Assembly: GCF_032854445.1 (NCBI RefSeq)
Contig: NC_088304.1
Coordinates: 11,421,704 to 11,485,703, forward strand
From: Liolophura sinensis
Taxonomy: Eukaryota; Mollusca; Polyplacophora; Chitonida; Chitonidae
Reading direction: 5' to 3'
DNA length: 64,000 nt
The translations under genes and the position numbers were made by a program. Below are positions 37,827-49,515 of this stretch, in pieces (the first letter of the stretch is position 1; each line of letters begins with the position of its first letter). The notes below the pieces were generated by a model that did no database searches, had not been told where the DNA came from, and saw nothing but the letters and a program-made list of their open reading frames with translations.

Positions 37827-37900
37827 GTACTGTCCTTCCATAGAGTCTAAAGTCTTCCGATTTCATGGAAGACGGCACCAGATTTGGCTGGAACCAGAAG
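37827..37900 (+). CDS. MTO1: MTO1 exon a
   Basis: Encodes [12 protein letters not shown] then [12 protein letters not shown], after a first base that completes a split Arg codon. Acceptor CATTTCAG, donor GTTTGT (weak but GT). It leaves one base that joins the next exon as Gly. It matches the highly conserved RYCPSIE motif of MnmG/MTO1. Confidence 0.92.
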
Positions 37901-38186
37901 GTTTGTATTGCACTTCAGTTCATTTTCACTGTTGCATATACTTATTATATAGCGAAAAGCTAGGCAACAATGTAACAGAGGTTTTCAATGGTGTTCCACA
38001 TGAATCTTATTCATGCACCTACCCTTAATCTTAGTATTAGAAGTTTTAGTTGTAGCAAACTGGACCTTACAACAAGCAAACAACAGCTGGAAGCTTGCTA
38101 TACTTGTTGTACACTTTAACTGCAACTGTATCCATCAAGTAGTACGGATATAATGTAGTGCATGTACAACATGTACAGTATATATA

Positions 38187-38227
<41 letters not shown>

Positions 38228-41200
38228 AAGGATAGCTCAGATGGTTCACTGCTTCAGGAGCGTTAGATCCAGGGTCAATCCTGGGTCGAGTCACACCTAA
38301 GTCTTTAAAAGAGGAAGTTGCAGCTTCCTGGCTTTGCGTTCAGCATGAAGGGGATAGTGCTCCTACTGGTTGACCTGTATCAGTATAACAACTCAGGCGG
38401 GGCAACTTACTTGCCTTCGGTAAGGCGTCTCTTTGAGGCAGCACTAGATAAAAGAGTGGTGGAAATCTGTCCTGCATGAAGGAGGCACATTACATGCATT
38501 CTAAGGATTTCTTCGTCATCATATGACTGAAAAATTGTCAAGTACAATGTTAAACGCTAAGCACTCACTCATTAACTCACTCACTCAGATGGTTCAGCCA
38601 GCATTTTTGTGCATTATATGTAGAGATAGTTGAACCAGAATATCTTATGTCTGTCAAAGACAACTTCTCTGCCACCCATATGGTGTAAATGCCAGTGGTA
38701 CACACGGTGGAAAGTTTGTCACTAACTTGCTACATGGTGGTGGTTTACTCCTGGCACTGCAGCTCTCTCAGCCCACAATGTTGGCGGTTTACTCCTGGCA
38801 CTGCAGCTCTCTCAGCTGATAATGTTGGCAGTTTACTCCTGGCACTGCGGCTCTCGCAGCCCACAATGTTGGTGGTTTACTCCTGGCACTGCAGCTCTCT
38901 CAGTCGACAATGTTGGCAGTTTACTCCTGGCACTGCAGCTCTCTCAGCCCACAATGTTGGCAGTTTACTCCTGGCACTGCAGCTATCTCAGCCCACAAGC
39001 CTGATGAGTACCGAACAGTGCAATTAAAATAGGTTCATCCCAACATTTTTTGCAATTTTTTTAAATTCTCATGATTTAGACCTGAACTTGTGTATCCCAT
39101 TGGTGTTTCCATTGTATACCAGTGGCATCTCCTGTACAATGCTGTGTGTTGTTATTTTCAGACCCGAACTCCACTGCTGTGTATCCCAGTGGTATCTCCT
39201 GTATAATGCTGTGTGTTGTTGTTTTCAGGCCTGAACTCCACTGTAGTGTATTTTAGTGGTATCTCCTGTAAAATGATGTGTGTTATTTTCACGCACTGAA
39301 CTCCACTGTAGTGTATCCCAGTGGTATCTCCTGTAAAATGATGTGTGTTGTTATTTTCATGTGCTGAACTCCACTGTAGTGTATCCCAGTGGTATCTCCT
39401 GTACAATGCTGTGTGTTGTTATTTTCAGGCCTGAACTCCACTGTAGTGTATTTTAGTGGTATCTCCTGTACAATGCTGTGTGTTGTTATTTTCAGGTCTG
39501 AACTTCACTGTAGTGTATCCCAATGGTATCTCCTGTACAATGCTGTGTGTTGTTATTTTCAGGCCTGAACTCCACTGTAGTGTATTTTAGTGGTATCTCC
39601 TGTAAAATGATGTGTGTTGGTACTTTCATGCATTGAACTCCACTGTAGTGTATCCCAATGGTATCTCCTGTACAATGTCATGTGTTGTTATTTTCAGGTC
39701 TGAACTTCACTGTAGTGTATCCCAGTGGTATCTCCTGTACAATGCTGTGTGTTGTTATTTTCAGGTCTGAACTCCACTGTAGTGTATTTTAGTGGTATCT
39801 CCTGTACAATGCTGTGTGTTGTTATTTTCAGGCCTGAACTCCACTGTAGTGTATTTTAGTGGTATCTCCTGTACAATGCTGTGTGTTGTTATTTTCAGGT
39901 CTGAACTCCACTGTAGTGTATCCCATTGGTATCTCCTGTACAATGCTGTATGTTGTTATTTTCAGGCCTGAACTCCACTGTAGTGTATTTTAGTGGTATC
40001 TCCTGTAAAATGATGTGTGTTGTTATTTTCATGCATTGAACTCCACTGTAGTGTATCCCAATGGTATCTCCTGTACAATGTCGTGTGTTGTTATTTTCAG
40101 GTCTGAACTTCACTGTAGTGTATCCCAGTGGTATCTCCTGTACAATGCTGTATGTTGTTGTTTTCAGGTCTGAACTCCACTGTAGTGTATCCCAATGGTA
40201 TCTCCTGTACAATGCTGTGTGTTGTTATTTTCAGGTCTGAACTCCACTGTTGTGTGTACCAGTGGTATCTCCTGTACAATGCTGTGTGTTGTTATTTTCA
40301 GGCCTGAACTCCACTGTTGTGTATTCAGGTGGCATCTCCTGTACAATGCTGTGTGTTGTTATTTTCAGGTCTGAACTCCACTGTAGTGTATCCCAATGGT
40401 ATCTCTTGTACAATGCCAGAGGAGTTCCAGGAGCAGATGCTGCATTCTATAGAAGGGTTGGAGAAGTGTCGCATGGTCAGGCCAGGTAAGTGGTAGAAGT
40501 AACCTTACTTGATTATTTTTCTCCCTTTTTACCCAAAATTAGAAACTAAAGAGTTCAAAATCCACCTAAAAATTGCAATATCATTATGGGGATCAATTGG
40601 CCATTAATTGGTTGCCATGCGGCCTGAGGCTGCATTTTTAAACAATAAAAATGTAGGTTATTTGTTGTCACACATCTATTTTGAGCATGACTTCAAGGGC
40701 AAAATATTTTCCAGCAAAAGTCCTGGAATTATCTCCCTTTAATTACCCTTTTCTGTACTTATATATAGGTATTTGTTTATTGATTTGATTGGAGATTTAC
40801 ACCATAGTCAAGAATATTGACTGATGAGTAGATCCCAGAGGAAACCCACCACCATTGGCAGGCTGCTGACAGATCTTCTCTCATATACTATGGGGCTTCC
40901 ATGGCTCATTTGATTAGCTCGCTAGTGAAGCGTAATGACCCAGGAGCCTCTCACCAATGTGGTCAAGTCCAGCTCATTCTGGCTTCCTCTCTGGCTGTAT
41001 GTGAGAAGGTCTGTCAGCAACCTGCGGATGGTTGTGTATTTCCCCTGGGCTCTGCCCGGTTTCCTCCCACCATAATGCTGGCTGCCGTCGTACAAGTGAA
41101 ATATTCTTGAGTACAGCGTAAAACACCAATCAAATAAATAAATAAATATACTACCACTGGGGAAGCCAGCATAAGCAGGACTTGGACACAGGGATTGTAT

Positions 41201-44200
41201 TGGTGAGAGGCTTTTGGGTTATTGTGCTGCGCTAGAGTCCTTATCAATATTGATGTTATTTATACCTGGTTTCCTTGATGCTATTTGTACCTGGTTTCCT
41301 TGATGTTATTTATACCTGGTTTCCTTAATGTTATTTATACCTGGTTTCCTTGATGCTATTTATACCTGGTTTCCTTGATGTTATTTATACCTGGTTTCCT
41401 TGATGCTATTTATACCTGGTTTCCTTCCATCATTATGCTGGCTGCTGTTGTAGATGTGGGATACTCTTGAACAGGGAGTAAAACTATTGTATTTTTTGTT
41501 TTTTGGTTTTTACATGTATTTGTAGGATATGGTGTGGAGTATGATTTCATTGATCCCAGGCAGCTCAAACCCTCCCTGGAAACGCTAAAGATTGACAACT
41601 TGTTCATGGCAGGACAGATTAATGGCACGACAGGTTACGAAGAGGCAGCAGCGCAGGTGAGTCTGATGATCAGTTAATTAACTGTGTGAAGGTGAACCTT
41701 GGAGGTATATACAGGTATATACATACATGTATACAAATGAAATTTGTAATATACTTCATAAGGCCACTGAAATTTAAATTTTTGTTTCTCGGGCAGAATG
41801 AATCTTTGTTCAATGTCTGAGGAAGGTATAAAACTGAATTATAATATGAAGGAAGAGTGCAGGGTCCAAGCAGTTTGTTCTGTTGAAAACAGAGGGCCTC
41901 CGTGGCTCAGTTGGTTCGCACGCTAGTGCAGCATAATGACCCAGGAGCATCTCACCAGTTTGGTCCTCATAGTGTTGGCTCACCCAATTAAACACAAACT
42001 AAAATTTGTGTTGCCTTAACCTGCTGTGATTTTTCTGGGCACTACTCTGGCATATTCCTCTGCGCTTGTATCAGATCCAAGTAAATAAGTCTCAGAATGG
42101 ATTACATACACATTGACTTGGTTTGGTTTGAACACAGGGCATTGTAGCAGGTATCAACGCTTCATTGAAGGTACAGGCCAGGGATGCGTTCATCATTAAC
42201 CGCACCGAGGGGTACATCGGGGTGCTGATCGATGATCTGACTACCCAGGGGACAACTGAACCCTACCGCATGTTCACCAGCAGATCGGAGTTCCGACTCT
42301 ACCTGAGGCCGGACAATGCAGACGAGAGGCTGACTGAAAAAGGTGAGCATGGAAGAAGCTATCAGGCCACATCAAATTAAATTGTTGTTTTTCAGACAGA
42401 ATATACCTCAGGAAGAGGGTATAAAAATAAAACTTGAAAATCATCTATTTTCTGGATATCATGGACTTTCACAGCAATTTTTGTTTGCAAAACGATTTAC
42501 ACGATATCCTTGAAAAACAGGAAATTCTTAATAAAACTCAAGATCAGATAAAATAAATAGGCCCAATTTCAGTTGTGTTTTTACTCCATGTTTGTGTTTT
42601 TTTAGCGTCAGTGTAAAATTCAAATAAAAAATGATGTTGTCATATAGCCATACTCAAGAATTGTTCACTTGTACTATGGTGGTCAGAAATGGGTGGAGGA
42701 AACCGGAGTATTCTGCTTAAATCACCAACCTTTGGAAAGTTACTCATGCATGTACTGTCTTGTTTAATTTGATTTTTAGACAGAATTACATTGATTGTAG
42801 CAGCCAACATCAGGGCTTCAAAAAAAAGTATATAAATTTTATCAATCTATAAAGAATAATGCCTGAAGAATATGCTTGAATAAACATCTTGCAAACAGGC
42901 AAAAGGTTTGATGAATTAAAGTCATGTTAATGAAAATTCCTTTTTTAAGCTCAACAAGCAAATAAACCTTTTTGCTTGTTGAGCTTACTTATGCAAAGAG
43001 TTGTGAAGTATTCTTTGTCTTATGGAAAATACGGTTGCATCACAGATTCAAGCATTCCCTTGGGCAATCATCGGCTAAAAATTAATTCTCTGATTATGTG
43101 AAATGAAATCTGAGCTTTTGATAAAATTTAGTGGGAAGTCATCAAATACAACCCTGTTGTTTCTAACTCATAAATAACGCTGAGCAAATACATGTAATTT
43201 TGGCATACTCTGCACGGCAGATCAGTCATAATTTTGAGGTTTTGAGTTTTCTATCCTTTACATATTTTCTTGAATGTGTTTTTTAGGCTTTCACGTTGAA
43301 AGCTGGAAGACTATGTTTTGCTCAGAAATTCTTTTCAAACATTGCTTTTTGTCAAAACTGCATATCATGACTGTTTGATATTTGGGATTTTATTGCTTAC
43401 GGGTTTGTAGTTTGTTCTTCAAAGTACATTGTAGATTAGTTTTTGCGGCCTCAATTGGATTTCAGGCAAAATCTTCAAACATGCATGTGTTGTTCTCAAG
43501 AACCAGTGGACTAGCATCAATAAATGTGCTCGCTGCAATTGGGAAAGTCCACCAGTATTCTGCAGATGGTCGTGGGTTTTCCCCGGGCTCCTCCCACCAT
43601 AGTGCTGGTTGCCGTCGTATAAGTAAAATATTCTTTAGTATGGCGTAAAACACCAATCAAATGAATACATGAAAATGCAAATGTTGAAATGATATGACCC
43701 TATTTCGGAAATAGAAATTTAAGCCCGTTCAATTATTTAACCTAGACTCGAAAGGTAACAAGACAGTTATATACTCTTTAGCAGCATATAACTATCTGAA
43801 TATATTTATACATGTTTATACCAGCATTTGGTTATATTACTGATGGACTGTTACAACCAACCATTCTGGGCTGAAGTGGAAAGCTGAAAACCATTTGTGA
43901 AGACTGTTTGGAAGCGATGGAACTGAAACTGTTCCAGTTTCCTTCAAGGCCATACTTTTCCTCTTATATGGTGTTAGCTGATATATTATCATTGGTTGAA
44001 ACTGGTGTGAACATTTAAAATTTGGCGAGCTATGCTGGCAAACTCATAAAGTCATATGATTGGACGACAAAGATTTGTCCAGGAAATTTCATGTAAGAAT
44101 AAACAGGAGTGTAAACAACAGCTTTGATATTGGCAGTAATGCCCAGAGAGCAAAGGAATGGGATAAAATGTTCTTGAATGAATGGAGAAACTTGCAGGGT

Positions 44201-47200
44201 TTTAGGCCATGTTAACAGTACCAAAAAAACAAAAGATTATGGTAAAAACATGTTAGAACCTGGCTATGCTGTGATATAATTATTTTTTTTAACGTGGAAG
44301 GATACGCTGTGGGATGTGTTAGTGATGAGCGACTTAAGAAAACCGTGACACTGAAGTCTGAGCTTGAAGAAGCCACGGAACTGCTGAAGTCTGTGGAACA
44401 TTCCACGCTGAAGTGGAGGAAAGACTTTGACCTACCATTACCGAAGAAAGCAAATTGTGCAAGGTAAAAGCAGCATGATGCAAAGATTGTTCATGAAAAA
44501 AAAAAAAGGAAATTATAAATTTGTTTGGTAGATATTACCTGCCTTAATTTCCCTTGTTAAGCAGCTGTTATAGTTCATACTTCATTGAGTTCTGGAGGAA
44601 TTGTATTGTCAACAATGTTTTTTTACTTAAGTCCACTCGTCTGTTTCTTTGTAAAGACTATCTTTCTTGAACTGAATAAGGGTTACTAAAGTAACACATT
44701 TACACTCAGGCAATGGAGTGAACTAATTTTCAGCTTCTGTTACCATGATCAATTTTTTCATGAAATGTCATTGTGTTATTTGTATTTCGTGATATAGACT
44801 TAGGCTTTAGACATCCTATGTCATGAAGTCTTTAAGCAATTTTGCCACACTTGTAGAAAGTGATGTAGAAGAACGTATTGCATTTCATTGACCTTGGTCT
44901 GTTTTTTCAAGGTCGTTATGCTTTGGGTCCATTTACCTTCATCTTCACTTGCCAATGCCTTAGGGGGATTTAGTATATTGCTGATGCAGAGTATTTTTTC
45001 TTTATTTAATGCATGTAAACCTACACCCAGTTGCTTACATCTAGTTCTTCAGTGTACATGTTTTAGGGCTCTGGTAAAGTAAACTTGCTTGTTCTTAGAA
45101 AATCCATTTGTTGACCAATTGTTTCCAAGAAAAGAAATCATGCATAATGCCATTGTAGGTCCAGTCTTTTATCTTGTTGATTTGTAAGCAGTTAAAATGA
45201 TAAACTTAACTCGCATATTTCTGTTTTTGTGTTCAGTTGACTTTTCATGTACGTTCAGTGATATCTGACAGAATGTCCAGGGGAAACCTATGGTTTCATA
45301 CATGTACTTGATTCATTGACAACGTAGTCTTTTTATTTATTGAAAAATAAATAGATCTAAATGTACAGTAAATCACCAGATGAAAACAGAATATAGCTGG
45401 ACATTCATATTAAGAGAATATAGTGCAAACTAATGAAATATTGTGACCAGTGACTCTTTCTTGGTTGACTGGATTGCAGCTCTGCACTTAAATGTTAATG
45501 CTGGTGTTCCCAGCAGAATTTCGATTAAGGGGAGACTACTCTGAAGAATAACAACATCACATGCATGTAAAGACCGGGTCATGTCCATATTATTCTATAA
45601 GTACGATTTGTTGGACAGTTACAGACAGATTTCTCCACATCCATTTGTCTCCCAGAAATGGAACTGTTAGTTTGAGAACTCATCCCTGTGGTTTGTTTCC
45701 TGTCAAGGACAGGGCAAGTTACAAAAAAGATGTTTTAAAAAGTTTTTTGTCGGATACCCGGGTTTAGAAGGTCTCTTTGATGCATGGCACATGAAATGGA
45801 AATTATTTCCTTCTTTATTTATTTGAATGTTTTTAAATACCATGCTCAGAAAGTTTACATATATCATATGGCTGTCAGTTTTATGAGTGAAATGTTAATG
45901 AAAACATGTCAGAATATCAGATGTACCAAAATACAACTGAATAGATTTATTTTATTTGTTTGGTGTTTAACGCGGTACTCAAGAATATTTCACTTACATG
46001 ACTTTTGCCAGCATTAGGGTGGGTGGAAACCGGGCAGGTCTTAGGGCAAACCCACGACCATCCACAGGCTGCTGACAGACCTCCTCATCTATGGCCAGAG
46101 GGGAAGCCAGCATGAGCTGGACTTGAACTCACAACGATCGCATGGGTGAGAGGCTCCTGGGTCATTACGCTGCGCTAGCAAGCTAACCAGCTGAGCCATG
46201 GAGGCCCTGCAACTGAATAGAATTTTTGTAAAGAAAATTCAACAGTTTGTCAGGGTGTATTTTGTAATAAGTGTGTTGTAAATTCATTAATTATAATGTT
46301 GTCTGGGTTTGTTTTCAGTGCCTTTAAGATCCTTGCTATCACCAGCATTTCCATGGCCATGCTAGTGCAGAAGTACCCGGATCTGTTCGGTCATGTGAGA
46401 AATGACCCTTATCTCTTCACCAAAATAGAAATAGAAGGTGTGTCATACTGATGCGTGTTTAGAATTAAGGAGGTGTATTTTCAGTTTTTATGAAATGGTA
46501 GTAGATAGCCGTTTTATATTTTAACAGTGAGAAGCCTGGAAAATCAGAACAGCAAAATCTGGTAGTTATTTTCACAATACTCTCAGGTAGAAATTATACT
46601 TTAAATCAGTTTTGTGGGCATCTTGATTTGCACCAGTCCATGGATGGAAGTATATGTGTGTTCACGTGAGGCAATACCTTTTGAGCAAGATTTTTTATTT
46701 ATTTATTTATTTATTTAATTGGTGTTTTACGCCGTACTCAAGAATGTTTCACTTGTGCGACAGTAGCCAACATTATGGTGGGAAGAAACTAGGCAGAGCT
46801 CGGTGGAAAACCCACAACCATCCGCAGGCTGCTGTCAGACCCAAGATATTTTAAGAAGTACATGGTAATTGAAACTGTTCCAGTGTGTACATGCTTTCTT
46901 ATCAATGTTCTCATGATCTGATTAACCCGAATTTACACATTTCCATTGTGTTTCACCTGGAGGAGCATCTGATTAATTATCAATTTTTGATTAGAAATCA
47001 ATAATGGCTTTTTTAGAAACAAATTTCTGCTGTGTTTTTCAAAGTTTCCACTGTGTTTTCTCCTGTTTCTGCTGTCATGAGTGTTTCTTTCATTTTCTAC
47101 TGCTTTTCATTCAGTTTCTTTTTGTGTTTTATCTAAGTTTTTTTTATTTTTCCTTCATTTTCTGAAGGAACTTGTAAATGAATTAATATCACTACAGAAG

Positions 47201-49457
47201 ATACACAAAACACTTATATCGGATAAAATTAAAAACAAATAAATGGTGAGTTTTATTTTCTGTTAAAGCCAAATATGCCGCAGATCTGGAGAGCCAGCTG
47301 GGGGACATAGAGGAGGTGAGGAGAGAAGAACAGCTGGTCCTGCCTTCAAACCTCGACTATCTCAGGTGGGTGCTTTTGAGGAAGTGCACATGTATATACA
47401 TTACATTTGGCGCTAAAAAAATAATTAGTTAAAAATTTGAACCACAAACCTGAGGTGTAGCACGTATCAAAATATATAAGAGAGCTGTAAAAATATTACA
47501 GTATTATCCTAAGTCTTCTAAAATTTGGGACAGATATTTATATTGAAGTTCTTTACCAGCACTTTGGAAAAGTAAAGTTATGAATATGAATTCAGCACAA
47601 ATGCGTTTGGAACATTGTTTCCTCTCCGTGCATCAGTGGTTTCTCAAATGTTTGCTGCGCAATACAGAGGAAAAAAAAAAACACATGGTTGAGCAGATAC
47701 TGCAGATCACATAATGTGTTAGAGATGGAAGAAACGTGTAAAGTGACGCGGAGACTAGCTATAGGGAAGGTGCATACTTCTAGGTAATGGACTTTTGGTG
47801 GTGCATACTGTTACGTGTATGTCCCAAGTATTGCGTACAATAATGCCTCAAATGGTACATTACTGTTTCCTGTATGTCCCAGGTATTGCATAGAGTTATG
47901 CCTCAAATGGTACATACTGTTATGTGTATGTCCCAAGTATTGCATACAGTTATGCCTCAAATGATACATTACTGTTTCCTGTATGTCCCAGGTATTGCAT
48001 AGAGTTATGCCTCAAATGGTACATACTGTTATGTGTATGTCCCAAGTATTGCATAGAGTTATGCCTCAAATGGTACATACTGTTATGTGTATGTCCCAAG
48101 TATTGCATACAGTTATGCCTCAAATGGTACATTACTGTTTCCTGTATGTCCCAGGTATTGCATAGAGTTATGCCTCAAATGGTACATACTGTTATGTGTA
48201 TGTCCCAAGTATTGCATACAGTTATGCTTCAAATGATACATTACTGTTTCGTGTATGTCCCAAGTATTGCATACAGATATGCCTCAAATGGTACATACTG
48301 TAAATTGTATGTCCCAAGTATTGTATACAGTTATGCCTCAAGTGGTACATACTGTTATGTGTATGTCCCAAGTATTGCATACAGCTATGCCTCAAATGGT
48401 ACATACTATAAATTGTATGTCCCAAGTATTGCATATAGTTATGCCTCAAGTGGTACATACTGTTATGTGTATGTCCCAAGTACTGTATACAGCTATGCCT
48501 CAAATGGTACATACTGTTACGTGTATGTTCCAGTTATGGCATACAGGCATGCTTCAAACCGGACATACTGTAATGTGTATGTCCCATGTAGTGCATACAG
48601 CTATGCCTCAAGCGGTACATACTGTAATGTGTATGTCCCAAGTATTGCGTACAGTTATGCCTCAAGTGGTACATACTGTTACGTGTATGTCCCAAGTATT
48701 GCATACAGCTATGCCTCAAGTGGTACATACTGTTATGTGTATGTCCTAACTATTGCATATAATTATGCCTCAAGTGATTCCTACTGTAAAAAGTATGTCC
48801 CAAGTATTGCGTACAGTTATGCCTCAAATGGTACATATTGTAGCATGTATGTCCCAAGTATTGAACACAGCTATGCCTCAAGTTGTACATACTGTAATGT
48901 GTATGTCCCAAGTATTGCGTACAGTTATGCCTCAAATGGTACATATTGTAACATGTATGTCCCAAGTATTGAATACAGCTATGCCTCAAGTTGTACATAC
49001 TGTAATGTGTATGTCCCAAGTATTGCGTACAGTTATGCCTCAAATGGTACATATTGTAACATGTATGTCCCAAGTATTGAATATGGCTATGCCTCAAGTG
49101 GTACATACAGTTCACAGTAAAATGTATCATTGTATGCAGAAGTGTTTTCATGACGCTTGTATATAAAATGTGCTGACAGGATTGCATTTGGAGTAATTCG
49201 AGACTATGCGGGGGCGTCTAATATTTTACAGTGAACCTCACTGCATAAGTTATTTTTACCTAATTCTACTTAAGCCATGATGATTTAAGCAGTTGGTAAT
49301 TTGTTACTATTGAAGTATGTACATGAACACTGAGAATAAAACCCTAACTGAGGTAAATTGACCAAAGGCTGTTGCTTGTGACCATTTGCCAGCCATCATC
49401 ACAGCTCTGGTTTTACTCTCTGTGCTGTACTTATATTACGGCCTGTTTATATTACAA

Positions 49458-49515
<58 letters not shown>

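Noticed and set aside
38178-38223. TA-rich tract as an origin or TATA region
   Set aside because: It is a simple microsatellite within an intron, next to a SINE end.
41890-41975. tRNA-like sequence with a good box A
   Set aside because: It is the head of SINE family A. The downstream part lacks a tRNA acceptor stem and matches many dispersed copies.
47924-49120. A 398-residue plus-strand frame
   Set aside because: It lies wholly within the 54-bp minisatellite in an MTO1 intron; unit length explains the open frame.
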